DNA of 64,000 bases from assembly GCA_021108395.1 (NCBI GenBank), contig JAIOQZ010000011.1, positions 51,898 to 115,897 on the forward strand. Reading direction: 5' to 3'. The notes under the pieces were generated by a model. The model saw only the letters and a program-made list of their open reading frames with translations. It was not told the origin of the DNA and ran no database searches. Below are positions 19,636 through 29,486 of this stretch, in pieces (within the stretch, counting starts at the first letter, position 1; every line of letters starts with the position of its first letter). A program made the position numbers and the translations under genes. Origin of the DNA: Candidatus Cloacimonadota bacterium (GTDB lineage: Bacteria > Cloacimonadota > Cloacimonadia > Cloacimonadales > JAIOQZ01).

Positions 19636-22482
19636 TTAGAACTTCACCTCGGTGGTAAGGAACATGTTGAAGCGCGGCGCGGGCGAGACATACATGTAGC
19701 GCCGCCCATTCATAATCGGGTTGTTGGTGCCGTAGTCAGAAGCCCAGCTCGCCGAGCTGATGTTACGCCAATCGTAGAAATTATTGAAGTCAAGCTTCAA
19801 AGACACTTCAGTACCGTGTATGTGGAAATCGTATTTCATATCCACATCGATCTGAATAAACCAGGGCAGTCTTGCCTTATGGGTCTCGATGGTGTTTGTG
19901 CCATCGTCGTGGAAAACAGGCACGTCGTATTCGTTGGTATAGTTCCCGTAGTATTCCGCCCACCATTTCAGTTTCCAGCCAATACGAAATTTGCTCTGAC
20001 TGGGATTATCCCTAAATGTAAAGCCTTGCGCTATCGTCATCATTTTCTCTGGCGAAAAGGGAACCACCTTTCCCACGATGTTTTCGGCCTGCGTACTGAA
20101 TATCTGCGTCACATTCATGCGCATCCAGCGATTTTGCGAGAGGGTTAATGAAAGCATCAAATCGCAGGTGCCATCATCGACTTTCGCAGTAAATTCCCAG
20201 CCCTGATGGCGGGCACGGCCTGCGTTCATGGTGATATTGCCGAGCTGCTCGTCGGAGACGCTCTCGATCTTGTCGGTGTAGTTGGTGATGTAATAGTTTA
20301 CGTTGGCGTCCAGAATGATGCCGGTATAGCCCAGGCCCCATTCCAACGTTTGAGTCTTTTCCGGCTTCAGCTCATAGGTTTTCTCGTCGCCGTTGTCATC
20401 GTACACCTGTCCCTGGTTGGGGCCGTCGGAGCGGTCGTACCATTCGTAGGTTCGGGGTTCCTTGTAGGCAATCGAGAAGTTGGTGAGCACATTGACATGG
20501 TCTGTGAGATTGATGTTCAACCCCATCTTGGGCGAGAAGAACTTGAACGTCTTGCTGTAATCGTTGTCGTCGAACATCAGGTTGCCGTCGTCGTCTTTCC
20601 TGTTCCTGGTGGCATAGAAGGTCTCGCCGGTGAACTCGCCGGTGCGGAAATCGAATATGTCGATGGGGTTCTCGTCGATCTCACTCGTGTAGTTGGCCCA
20701 CTGGCCATCGAGCACGACGTTGATAACCCCTGGCACAGGCGCTATCTGGGCGCGGATGAAGCCCGACATGTTGTGAACGATCGAGGAATAGTCATAGCGG
20801 CGCTGCACTTCGCTGAAAACGCGCACGGTGTCGGTTCCGGTGGACTCGGTATTCCAGCAGCGGAAGTCCATCGACTGGGCGTAGTGATCGGCCATCCAGC
20901 GGCGCATTTCGCCACCCACGGTGATGGTGAGCTGGTCGGAGACCTCGTGCTGGAAGTAGGTGTTAAGGCCCAGTTGAACGTGGTCGTTCTGGCTGTCGTT
21001 CAGCCATGTATGGTTGTATGTATCGTTCACCAGGTTGCTGGCAGTGTGCACGTTGCTCGTGTCGGTGTAGGCGCCGGTGTCTGGGTCCCACCCCACATAT
21101 GTGCCCGTGTCCGGGTCGAACCCTGGCAGGATAACACCGGCGGTTTCCCATGCCCACAGCGCATGACGGGCGAAGTAGCGATTGTCGGTTCTGTATTTCA
21201 CTTCCTGCGTGCCCATCTCGCCCGTTGGCGTTCTGCCGGCGCGCATATCGCCGTCGAATGTATCGTTGCGAAGATACTTGCCGCCGCCATTGCCCACGGT
21301 GAAGAATACATTGGTCATCATGTTGCTGTTCTCGCTGATTGTCCATTCGTCGCGGACAGAGAACTGCGGCTTGAAGTAGTAGTTCTCCTGATAGGGGCTG
21401 TTGTTGCGGTTATACTCGCGTCCCAGATGAGAAAACAGCATGGGGTCAGAGACTTTGCGAGTCTGGTTGTGCTTCTGTGGCGCACCGATGAGACTATAGT
21501 TGAGGCTGTGCCTGCCCAACAGCGTGGCTGCCTCGAAACCGAATGACCAGCCGTCGTAGGTGGTGCCGTCAACGTAGCTGTCGCCGCCCTTGCGCTCGGC
21601 CATGAGGGTATAGTTGAATTTGCTGTTGAAAAGCATGCCGCTGCGAAACCGGAGGATAACGTTGTAGTTGACCGGATTATATTCCTCGAAACCGCCCTTG
21701 CCGTCGGCGACCTTGCTGTCGGTGGCGTATGTTCCGAACGAGCTGCGGACTTCGATCTCGCGCTGGATGCTCGAACCCATCGTCTCGATGTTCACCGAGC
21801 CGCCGAAAGCGCCCGAACCATACATCGACGAGCCGGCGCCACGCTGTACCTGCACCGATTTCACGTTCGACGAGAGGCCAGTCCAGTTAGACCAGTAAAC
21901 CCGCTGGCTTTCGGGGTCGTTCACGGGGATGCCGTTGATGAGAATCTGAATCTTGTCGGCGGCGAAGCCACGCATGGTGATTTCTGACTCGCCCAGTCCG
22001 AGACTGCTGGCAAAGAGGCCGGGCACGTCGTCCATGAGCTGCGGAATATCCTGGGTGGTATAGCGGGAAGTCAGGTCTTCTTCGCTCAGGGTCGAGAACG
22101 CGATGGGGGTTTCTCGTTTCACGGCGCGGGTGGCGCTCACCTTGAGGCCCTCGATGGCCAGAGGCTTCACCTCGAGCCGCAGATTTTCGATGGTCGTCTC
22201 GCCGGGGCGCACCGTTACTGCACGCCGAACTTCTTCATAGCCGATGTATTGAACGACCAGCGAGTAGTCGCCCTGGGGCACATTCTTGATGATGTACCCG
22301 CCGTTGCGGTTGGTCATGGCGCCAATGCCGGAGCCTTCGAGGATGACGGTGATGTTCGACATGCCTTCACCGGTGGCGTCGGAGACGACCTTGCCGGCGA
22401 TGTTGCCGGTGGCGGCGGAAAGGATGGTGATGAAAAGGCAGAGAATCGCGGTCACAATCAATCGCATAATCATTCCTCCCAA
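19636..22482 (-). CDS. TonB-dependent receptor with carboxypeptidase-regulatory-like N-terminal domain
   Basis: GNIAGKVVSDATGEGMSNITVILEG..., plug domain DIPQLMDDVPGLFASSLGLGESEITMRGFAADKIQILINGIPVNDPES, large beta-barrel. Confidence 0.93.
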   Translation of the reverse strand: MGGMIMRLIVTAILCLFITILSAATGNIAGKVVSDATGEGMSNITVILEGSGIGAMTNRNGGYIIKNVPQGDYSLVVQYIGYEEVRRAVTVRPGETTIENLRLEVKPLAIEGLKVSATRAVKRETPIAFSTLSEEDLTSRYTTQDIPQLMDDVPGLFASSLGLGESEITMRGFAADKIQILINGIPVNDPESQRVYWSNWTGLSSNVKSVQVQRGAGSSMYGSGAFGGSVNIETMGSSIQREIEVRSSFGTYATDSKVADGKGGFEEYNPVNYNVILRFRSGMLFNSKFNYTLMAERKGGDSYVDGTTYDGWSFGFEAATLLGRHSLNYSLIGAPQKHNQTRKVSDPMLFSHLGREYNRNNSPYQENYYFKPQFSVRDEWTISENSNMMTNVFFTVGNGGGKYLRNDTFDGDMRAGRTPTGEMGTQEVKYRTDNRYFARHALWAWETAGVILPGFDPDTGTYVGWDPDTGAYTDTSNVHTASNLVNDTYNHTWLNDSQNDHVQLGLNTYFQHEVSDQLTITVGGEMRRWMADHYAQSMDFRCWNTESTGTDTVRVFSEVQRRYDYSSIVHNMSGFIRAQIAPVPGVINVVLDGQWANYTSEIDENPIDIFDFRTGEFTGETFYATRNRKDDDGNLMFDDNDYSKTFKFFSPKMGLNINLTDHVNVLTNFSIAYKEPRTYEWYDRSDGPNQGQVYDDNGDEKTYELKPEKTQTLEWGLGYTGIILDANVNYYITNYTDKIESVSDEQLGNITMNAGRARHQGWEFTAKVDDGTCDLMLSLTLSQNRWMRMNVTQIFSTQAENIVGKVVPFSPEKMMTIAQGFTFRDNPSQSKFRIGWKLKWWAEYYGNYTNEYDVPVFHDDGTNTIETHKARLPWFIQIDVDMKYDFHIHGTEVSLKLDFNNFYDWRNISSASWASDYGTNNPIMNGRRYMYVSPAPRFNMFLTTEVKF

Positions 22483-22582
22483 AGCTCGATTTGCGTCGAT
22501 AATGGCAGGGACGAATCGTTGGTCAAGTAAGAAAGAAGGCTGCGGATACTTTTATTGCTGGCGGCTGGGTATCAGTATCTTC

Positions 22583-23857
22583 TCACTTCGCTGCCGTTTC
22601 AGCGGCTGTGGTATAGCAATTAATGAACTGCTCTGCCACGGCCTCCCAGCTATAGCGCTTGCGCACCGTCTCTGCCGCCGCGCTCCCCAGCCTGTCGGCT
22701 TCCGGTTTGTCGCGCAGCAGGCGCAGCATGGCCGCGGCAAAGGCATCGGCGTCGGTGGCGTCAACCAGCAGGCCGTTATCGCCATCAGCTATCATTTCGC
22801 GGATACCGCCGCTGCTGGATGCAATCACCGGGGTGCCGCAGGCCATTGCCTCGATGGCCGACATGCCGAACGGCTCGAAGCGTGATGGCAACGCAAACAG
22901 ACGCGCCTGGCGATAGTATGGCGCCAGCATACTCTCCGGCACATAGCCGATTTGGCGGACGTGTTCGCCCAGCGTCTTTTCGGCAATGATGGCGCGAATC
23001 TGCTCGCTCACTTCCTTTTCGTTTCCACATGGATTGCCCGTGCCGCCACCAATGATGAGCCGCGCTTCCGGCAGCTCCTGGCGCACCTTGTCAAAAGCTT
23101 CGAGCAACAGGTCATGGCCTTTATAGACATCAAAGCGCGTGAGTGAGAACACATAGAGCGGCGGCAGACGTTTGGGAAGCTCGTGCTCATCCTCGCGCAA
23201 CGGACGGAACCGCCGCACGTCCGCTCCGCACGAGATGAGATGGATGTTGCCGTTCTGGTAATCGTAAAGCTCGTCGATTTTCTCGGCCTGGAGGTCGCTG
23301 GTGAGGGTTACGGCGTGGCACTGCCGCAACAGTCGCGTCTCCTCTTCTATCCGGTGCGAGAAGTGATAGTCGTTCTCCAGCTCGACGGGATCACCCTTCA
23401 TGCTGGCGCGCTTCCAGGCGCCCAGGGAATGCGCGGTATATACCACCGGCTTGCGAAATATCTCGCCCAGAACCAGCGCCACCATGCCGCCATCAACGTA
23501 GTGGCCGTGAAAGAGATCGTATTCCAGCCCGTGCTGCACCATAAACTGGCGCATGTTCTCGGAAAGCTCCGGCAGCAGGTCGTATATGCGTTCTTTGGGA
23601 ATGAACTCCCAGTCGCCGGCCCGAATACGGATGACGCGAACGTCTGGAATGCCCGGAACATGCTCGACCTGCTTCTTGAAGCGGTCGAACCAGCGGGTAT
23701 AGATGTCCACGGCGATGCCTTGCCGCGCCAGCGCCCTGGCCAACTGTAACACATACACCACCTGCCCGCCCGTGTCAACCTTACCCAGTTGCGGGGTCGG
23801 GTCCATATAGCCATGAACGCTTGTCATGGCAATGCGCTGAAAGCTATGAGATGCCAT
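22583..23857 (-). CDS. Family 1/4 glycosyltransferase (sucrose-phosphate-synthase-like)
   Basis: QLGKVDTGGQVVYVLQLARALARQGIAVDIYTR; LPSRFEPFGMSAIEAMACGTPVIASSSGGIREMI. Confidence 0.88.
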   Translation of the reverse strand: MASHSFQRIAMTSVHGYMDPTPQLGKVDTGGQVVYVLQLARALARQGIAVDIYTRWFDRFKKQVEHVPGIPDVRVIRIRAGDWEFIPKERIYDLLPELSENMRQFMVQHGLEYDLFHGHYVDGGMVALVLGEIFRKPVVYTAHSLGAWKRASMKGDPVELENDYHFSHRIEEETRLLRQCHAVTLTSDLQAEKIDELYDYQNGNIHLISCGADVRRFRPLREDEHELPKRLPPLYVFSLTRFDVYKGHDLLLEAFDKVRQELPEARLIIGGGTGNPCGNEKEVSEQIRAIIAEKTLGEHVRQIGYVPESMLAPYYRQARLFALPSRFEPFGMSAIEAMACGTPVIASSSGGIREMIADGDNGLLVDATDADAFAAAMLRLLRDKPEADRLGSAAAETVRKRYSWEAVAEQFINCYTTAAETAAK

Positions 23858-24029
23858 CAGAGCTCCTTATTCAGTATCGTTCAACATGAAAAGTAAAATA
23901 AAAATCTGTTCCGGTGCGTCAATTAAAAACGGCGCTTTGGAGAATTATTTCGCCGGCAGCCAACTTCTCGATTGACGAAATCGCTCGCACGACTAAACTA
24001 AAGACAAAGCGATATTCAGGGAGGAAACC

Positions 24030-24410
24030 ATGAATTTTGGCGAAACACTGAAAGCCTACGTCGGCAAGCTGACCGATAGCTTGAGGGTTGGCGCTGTCTT
24101 TGGCGAACCCATCGAAAAGTATGGCAAGACCATCATACCGGTCGTTTCCTACGGTTTCGGATTCGGACTGGGTGGCGCTTTCGCCGGTGGGGACAACGAG
24201 ACTGAGGAACCGCCACAGTCAGGCGGGGCTGGTGGCGGCGGCGGGGCAGAACCGCTGGGCGTGTTCGAGATTACCGAGACCACCACTCGCTTCATCCCCG
24301 TCATTCGACTGCGCCAGGTACTGGTGGCGGCCACCATCATCTTTGTGCACCTCAACTTCTATCGCATTGTGAAAACGCTGAAAAAGCCGAGAAAGAAACC
24401 CAGAAAATAG
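24030..24410 (+). CDS. GerW/YtfJ-family (spore protein YtfJ-like) small protein
   Basis: SLRVGAVFGEPIEKYGKTIIPVVSYGFGFGLGGAFAGG...GGGGGAEPLGVFEI. Confidence 0.8.
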   Translation: MNFGETLKAYVGKLTDSLRVGAVFGEPIEKYGKTIIPVVSYGFGFGLGGAFAGGDNETEEPPQSGGAGGGGGAEPLGVFEITETTTRFIPVIRLRQVLVAATIIFVHLNFYRIVKTLKKPRKKPRK

Positions 24411-24413
24411 CCG

Positions 24414-25403
24414 TTACACTCCGAACATCCGCTCCAGGCGTTGTATTGCCTGTCGCAGGCGTTCGGGCGGCAGTTCGCCCTGGTTTATGGCGCTTTGCAC
24501 GAGGCTGTTCCATCGACGCGCCAGGGTAATGTCGAATTCGAGCCAGTTACCGGCGAGGAGCACGTCTGCACCGGCATGCAACGCCTGCAGCATAAGCGAC
24601 TCGGCACTGCCGAAAGCGCTCAACGCGCCCATCTGCATGTCGTCAGACACCACCACGCCATCCCAGCCCAGCTTTTCGTGCAGGTATCGCAGATGCGCGG
24701 CGGACAGCGTCGCCGGGCAGTGGGCGTCACACTCGCGGTGCAGCAGATGGCCAGGCATTACGGCGTCCACAAGTCCCTGTTGCAGCAGGTTGGAATAGGG
24801 CAGCAGTTCGGTTTGCCGCCATGTGTCGGTAATGTCCGCCAGCCCTTCATGCGTATCAACCCCGGCGCTGCCGTGTCCGGGGTAGTGCTTGAGACAGGTC
24901 TTTACGCCCGCTTTGCGATGCGCTCGCAGAAATGCGCCGGCAAACTCGCTCACAGTGTCCGCGTTCACGCCAAAGCTCCGTCCGCCCGCCCCGATTGCCG
25001 GTGACAGCGGGTCTATGTCGAGATCGACGACAGGGGCGAGATTCCAGTCCACCCCGCAGGCTTTCAGCTCGTGCGCCATGTCTTCATACAGCGCCTCAGC
25101 TTCATCAGACGACATACCGGCGGCGACATCCCGCGCACTGGGCATATCGTGCCAGGGCAATCGCTGCACGCTGCCACCTTCCTGATCAATGCAGATGCGC
25201 AGGCGGTGAGGCGATGGCAGCTCGTGAAGGGAGTGGCAGAGTGACTGAAGTTGTTCGCGACTACTGCAATTGCGCTGCAACAGCAATACACCGCCAATGA
25301 GGCCTGCCGCCGCGAGCGGGGCGAGAGCGGGTTCGTCTGCGATGGTCAGTCCGCGGAACCCGATAAACAGCAGGCGGCCGGCGGCGTGGGCCGGTTGCAT
25401 CAC
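24414..25403 (-). CDS. nagZ: Beta-N-acetylhexosaminidase, glycoside hydrolase family 3
   Basis: RICIDQEGGSVQRLP, CLKHYPGHGSAGVDTHEGLADI, GVVVSDDMQMGAL. Confidence 0.93.
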   Translation of the reverse strand: MMQPAHAAGRLLFIGFRGLTIADEPALAPLAAAGLIGGVLLLQRNCSSREQLQSLCHSLHELPSPHRLRICIDQEGGSVQRLPWHDMPSARDVAAGMSSDEAEALYEDMAHELKACGVDWNLAPVVDLDIDPLSPAIGAGGRSFGVNADTVSEFAGAFLRAHRKAGVKTCLKHYPGHGSAGVDTHEGLADITDTWRQTELLPYSNLLQQGLVDAVMPGHLLHRECDAHCPATLSAAHLRYLHEKLGWDGVVVSDDMQMGALSAFGSAESLMLQALHAGADVLLAGNWLEFDITLARRWNSLVQSAINQGELPPERLRQAIQRLERMFGV

Positions 25404-26677
25404 ACCAGTTCGATGGCCCTTTGCAGGCGGAAAACGTTGTCCAATATGTCGCTGAGATCAACCATCTCCTCGTACTCTTTGACGAGATTTATCATGCGAA
25501 TCTTGCCGCGGCGAATGTTACGCTCGTCCAGCAGCAGAGCCAGCGAGCAATTCAATCGGTGCGCTTCGTCGCGGGCGCTCTCCACCTCGCGGCACGACGA
25601 CACGAGTATGGTGTGGAACTGGTAGTCGTGCAGCTCCTGCTCAATCTGCAACAGAGTGAGGTCGAGCCCGGGCGACAGCGAGCAGATAAAGACGGTGAAT
25701 GGCCGTTCAGGCTCGTGAAAAAGCTCCTCGCGGTCGAGCAGCCGGATAAGCTTGAGCATGTCGAAGGTGAAGCCCACGGCCGGGATGTCGTCGTCGAGAA
25801 TGGCCTTCGAGAGATAGTCGTAGCGGCCGCCGCCGCCCAGCGACGCCGTCTCGCCTTCGCCGTCTTCAACGACGATGTTGAAAACAGTGCGATAGTAGTA
25901 TCCAAACGGCCTTGCGAGATATGGGTCGAGCCGGAAGTCTATCGCCAGGTTCGAGAGCAGGCGCGTGAGGCTGTCGAGGTGCCGTCGGCAATCATCGCAG
26001 AGGTAGTCGGTGATGCGGGGGGCGTTTTCCAGAAGCTGCTGGCAGGTTTCACGCTCGCACCGCTGGTAAAACTGTAGGGGGTTATACAGCGTGGCAACGC
26101 GGCAGTTGCGGCAGTTCTCCTGTGGGTTGTCTTGCAGATACACCTGTAGGGCGCTGATGTAGTCGGGACGGCACTCGTGGCAGCCGTAGCTGGTCAGGTC
26201 GATGCGGGGCGAGCGCAGGCTCAGGCGCTTGCAGATGCGCATGGCCACCTTCATCACTTCTACATCGGCGATAAGGCTTTCATTGCCCAGAATCTCGAAG
26301 CCGAACTGGTGAATCTGGTAGTGTTCCGACTGGCTGGTACGACGGAACACCGGCCCGTTATACCAGAACTTCTGCACAGCATTGCGGGCACGCCGCACAA
26401 CCTCGCTCTTGAGGATGGTGATGGTGCTCTCTGGCCTCAGCGAAAGTTCTTCGGGACCACACAGGTGCAGAAACAGGTCATCGAACGAAATATCGTCGTC
26501 GAAGCGAGCCGCCTTTCTGTAGGGTTCCTCGATTGTGGCGCGTTCCTGTAGGATCGATGTGCGGATTTCGCGGAAGTTGAACAGGCCAGCTACGACTTCG
26601 AGCTCCCGCTCGACGAATTTCCACTTCCATATCTCGTCCGGGAAAATGTTCAAAACGGCTTTCGTTGGCTGTGTCAT
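25400..26677 (-). CDS. Histidyl-tRNA synthetase-like class II synthetase fold protein (HisS/HisZ family)
   Basis: LRPESTITIL motif, FRRTSQSEHYQIHQFGFEILG (motif 2), Cys-rich insertion GCHECRPDY...CRNC...CDDC, C-terminal HGTP-like domain; motif 3 degenerate. Confidence 0.75.
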   Translation of the reverse strand: MTQPTKAVLNIFPDEIWKWKFVERELEVVAGLFNFREIRTSILQERATIEEPYRKAARFDDDISFDDLFLHLCGPEELSLRPESTITILKSEVVRRARNAVQKFWYNGPVFRRTSQSEHYQIHQFGFEILGNESLIADVEVMKVAMRICKRLSLRSPRIDLTSYGCHECRPDYISALQVYLQDNPQENCRNCRVATLYNPLQFYQRCERETCQQLLENAPRITDYLCDDCRRHLDSLTRLLSNLAIDFRLDPYLARPFGYYYRTVFNIVVEDGEGETASLGGGGRYDYLSKAILDDDIPAVGFTFDMLKLIRLLDREELFHEPERPFTVFICSLSPGLDLTLLQIEQELHDYQFHTILVSSCREVESARDEAHRLNCSLALLLDERNIRRGKIRMINLVKEYEEMVDLSDILDNVFRLQRAIELV

Positions 26678-27051
26678 AATGCTTTTGGTTTCCTGGCGTG
26701 TCGCCTGATGGTGAAATGGGCTATGATAATTATTGTAATGCCGGTCATATCGGCGAGGATGTCCAGCCACGAGCAGTTGCGGCCCGGGATGAACAGTTGA
26801 TGCACTTCGTCAAGCAGCGGAACAATCGGCATCAGTATGAGCAATTCGCGCCCCGACCTGTGTGCGGCGCCATCCAGTCGCCTCATGCGCAAAAACAACG
26901 CGGCGAAAACGGCGTAAAGAACGAGATGCGCCAGCTTGTCCAGCGAAAGGGATTCCGGGCCTGACCACGGGGTGGTTGGCATTGAGGTAAGCACAAGAAT
27001 GAACCCGCACCACGACCAGAATGCCACTCGGCTGAAGCCTCGCGTCGTCAT
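26674..27051 (-). CDS. VanZ-like family membrane protein
   Basis: LDKLAHLVLYAVFAALF...PLLDEVHQLFIPGRNCSWLDILADMTGI. Confidence 0.85.
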   Translation of the reverse strand: MTTRGFSRVAFWSWCGFILVLTSMPTTPWSGPESLSLDKLAHLVLYAVFAALFLRMRRLDGAAHRSGRELLILMPIVPLLDEVHQLFIPGRNCSWLDILADMTGITIIIIAHFTIRRHARKPKAL

Positions 27052-27776
27052 GGCTGGATACCTTCGAGCACCCACTGCACCGGAAACGGCCTCATGCGAA
27101 AGCTGGCGCGCACGGGCAAGCAGCGGTCATCATCGCTGAACCAGAAATGCAGCGGGTCGCCGCGAGTGACGAGATTGCTGGTGAGAGTATCGCTACGCTC
27201 ATTGTTGCCGCCGTCCACCTGCTCGAAGGTGAACTCGACCTTGCGGGCCGCTATTCTGCCAATGCCGGTGCGCACGTTTTCGCGGCTCAACACGCGATAG
27301 CGCGCCCGCCAGATAGTGCCGGCGGCATCCAGCAGCAGTTCGCCCTCGTCTGCCGGCGCATTGCGAATATAGTACAGCGCGGTGAAGAAATCGCGCACGT
27401 TCGTGTCGATGTGATACTGGCGGTTGCGTGCCGGGTTCAGGTGGCTGACACGTCTCGCCGTGCCTGTGTCACGATAATAGGTGGTAACCCGGTCTTCTTC
27501 GTAGTTCTTTTGATGAACACGCTTGCTGTAGGTGTCCGGCAGATACTCGCCGGAATAAGCCGATTCGTATGTGTTGTCGAGCTGAACCATATGCCTGGCG
27601 ATTCCTGTGCTGCGCGCCATGACCATGAGACGCCCGCCGCCGTCGTGCCGGACATCGTCGATGGTGACGTCTGCCACCTTGATACCGATGTAGCGGATTG
27701 AGAAGTTCAGGCGCTCGGCCGACAGCGCCACACAGGCGACAAGCGCCAGCAGAAACAGGCTAATCCTCATCGTCAT
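27048..27776 (-). CDS. DUF3108 domain-containing protein
   Basis: ERLNFSIRYIGIKVADVTI...YESAYSGEYLPDTYSKRVHQKNYEEDRVT...DFFTALYYIRN. Confidence 0.75.
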   Translation of the reverse strand: MTMRISLFLLALVACVALSAERLNFSIRYIGIKVADVTIDDVRHDGGGRLMVMARSTGIARHMVQLDNTYESAYSGEYLPDTYSKRVHQKNYEEDRVTTYYRDTGTARRVSHLNPARNRQYHIDTNVRDFFTALYYIRNAPADEGELLLDAAGTIWRARYRVLSRENVRTGIGRIAARKVEFTFEQVDGGNNERSDTLTSNLVTRGDPLHFWFSDDDRCLPVRASFRMRPFPVQWVLEGIQP

Positions 27777-29070
27777 CTTCTGTCGCCAGCAGGGTCAGTT
27801 TGACGAAATTGATGCGGTTCTTCTCGATATCGGCCACTGTGAAGACAGCGCGGTCTTCCCAGGTGAAGCGTTCGTCAAGCTCCGGCATGCGATTGAAGTG
27901 ATCAAGCAGGAATTCGGCGATATTGTCGTAGGTGTCATCGTCGAGATTCAGGTCGAACTGCTGGTTGAGCTCGGCGATGCCGAACATGCCGCTGAGCGTG
28001 TATTCGGTTGGCGATATGCGCTCGATGCGCAGCGCTTCGTTATCGTGCTCGTCCAGAATCTCGCCGAACACTTCTTCGAGGACATCCTCGAGCGCGACCA
28101 GCCCGGAGGTGCCGCCATACTCGTCAACGACGATGGCGACGTGAATCTTGCTGGCCTTGAAGAAATTGAGCAGCTTCTGGATACTCATGTTCTCGGTCAC
28201 GAACACAGGCCTGCGCAGATGACGGTCTATGCGGAGCGTCTCGGCGCTGAGAATGAGATCCTTGGCATAGACGAAGCCGATGATGTTGTCGATGGTCTTG
28301 CTGAACACCGGAATGCGCGAATGCCCTGAGTCAACGATAACGCGCTGGAGTTCGTCCATGCCATCCTGGATGTCCACCGCCACCATATCCACACGGGGAA
28401 TCATTATCTCGCTGGCCTGGGTTTTGGGCAGGCGAAAGATGTTGGCGATTATCGTCTTTTCATGCTCTTCGAGTGGATGATTGGCCGTTTTCGACTCGAT
28501 GAGATGGCGAAAGTCTTCGCTGGTAATGCTCGCGTCAACCTCTGCGGACAGCTTCTCGCTGCGAGAGAACACCAGGCTGATGAGTTCGAGCAGCTTGATG
28601 AGCGGCCAAAGCAGGTATTTGAGGATTTCGAGGAAGAAACCGGAGAAGCCGGCTATGCCCTCCGCATGCGCGAAAGCAACCAGCTTGGGCGTGATTTCGC
28701 CCATGATGAGCAAGAGCACAGTCATCAGAATTATCTGGGGAACAAGCAGCAGTTCCTGTAGGTTGACATCCTGCGGGAACAGTTTCAAGCCGATATCGAG
28801 AGTGATGAGCGCGCCCAGTGAGGCGGCGGCGATGTTGACGACGGTGTTGCCCAACAGGATGGTGATGAGCAGCATCCGCGGTTGCCTTAGCAGACGCAGA
28901 ATGCGGCGGCTCGAAGCCTTCCTGCGCTTCTCGATCTTTTTCAGTTGTATCTTGGAAAGCGAGAAGAAAGCCGTCTCGGATCCCGAAAAGAAAGCCGAGA
29001 GACACAGGCAAATCAGCATACCGGCGAGTTTGAAGCTCGTCGGCGCGACTACGTTCACTTGCGCTATCAT
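27760..29070 (-). CDS. CNNM/CBS-domain hemolysin-family membrane protein (CorC/TlyC type)
   Basis: CLCLSAFFSGSETAFFSLSKIQLKKIEK; CBS pair; VDEYGGTSGLVALEDVLEEVFGEI. Confidence 0.93.
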   Translation of the reverse strand: MIAQVNVVAPTSFKLAGMLICLCLSAFFSGSETAFFSLSKIQLKKIEKRRKASSRRILRLLRQPRMLLITILLGNTVVNIAAASLGALITLDIGLKLFPQDVNLQELLLVPQIILMTVLLLIMGEITPKLVAFAHAEGIAGFSGFFLEILKYLLWPLIKLLELISLVFSRSEKLSAEVDASITSEDFRHLIESKTANHPLEEHEKTIIANIFRLPKTQASEIMIPRVDMVAVDIQDGMDELQRVIVDSGHSRIPVFSKTIDNIIGFVYAKDLILSAETLRIDRHLRRPVFVTENMSIQKLLNFFKASKIHVAIVVDEYGGTSGLVALEDVLEEVFGEILDEHDNEALRIERISPTEYTLSGMFGIAELNQQFDLNLDDDTYDNIAEFLLDHFNRMPELDERFTWEDRAVFTVADIEKNRINFVKLTLLATEDDDED

Positions 29071-29486
29071 GTTTCCCCTCGTTGAAATTGCCGCATGTAT
29101 CGTTGCTGTCTGTCTTGCATGGCCATGCGTTGCCGCTGCCCCTGATGATTGTGGCCCAGAAGATGCAGAAGGCCGTGAAGCAACAGCATTTGCACCTCAT
29201 CATCCAAGCCGTTGTCTCCTTTTTGGCGCGCCGCTGTTTGCGTGTCAATCAGAATATCGCCCAGCTCGCCGCCAACGCCGATGTCAGAGGGAAACGAAAG
29301 CACGTCGGTGGCTCGGTCGGGACCGCGAAAGCGGCGGTTGTAGTCTCTCATCAGGTCGCTGGTGCAAAGCACGAGGTTCACTTCGCTGTCCGCAGTGGCT
29401 TTTTCGAGCCGCAGAACAAGCTCGCAGAGTCGGTGTAAGGCGGGTTCGTCGAGAAGGTCGCCGGAGCGATTGTCGATGTGCAGCAT
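29067..29486 (-). CDS. ybeY: rRNA maturation RNase YbeY
   Basis: NRRFRGPDRATDVLSFP; zinc motif HGLLHLLGHNH. Confidence 0.94.
   Translation of the reverse strand: MLHIDNRSGDLLDEPALHRLCELVLRLEKATADSEVNLVLCTSDLMRDYNRRFRGPDRATDVLSFPSDIGVGGELGDILIDTQTAARQKGDNGLDDEVQMLLLHGLLHLLGHNHQGQRQRMAMQDRQQRYMRQFQRGET

Noticed and set aside
20206-21546. 446-aa plus-strand ORF
   Set aside because: Mirror of the TonB receptor gene; Val/Gly/His-rich shadow translation.
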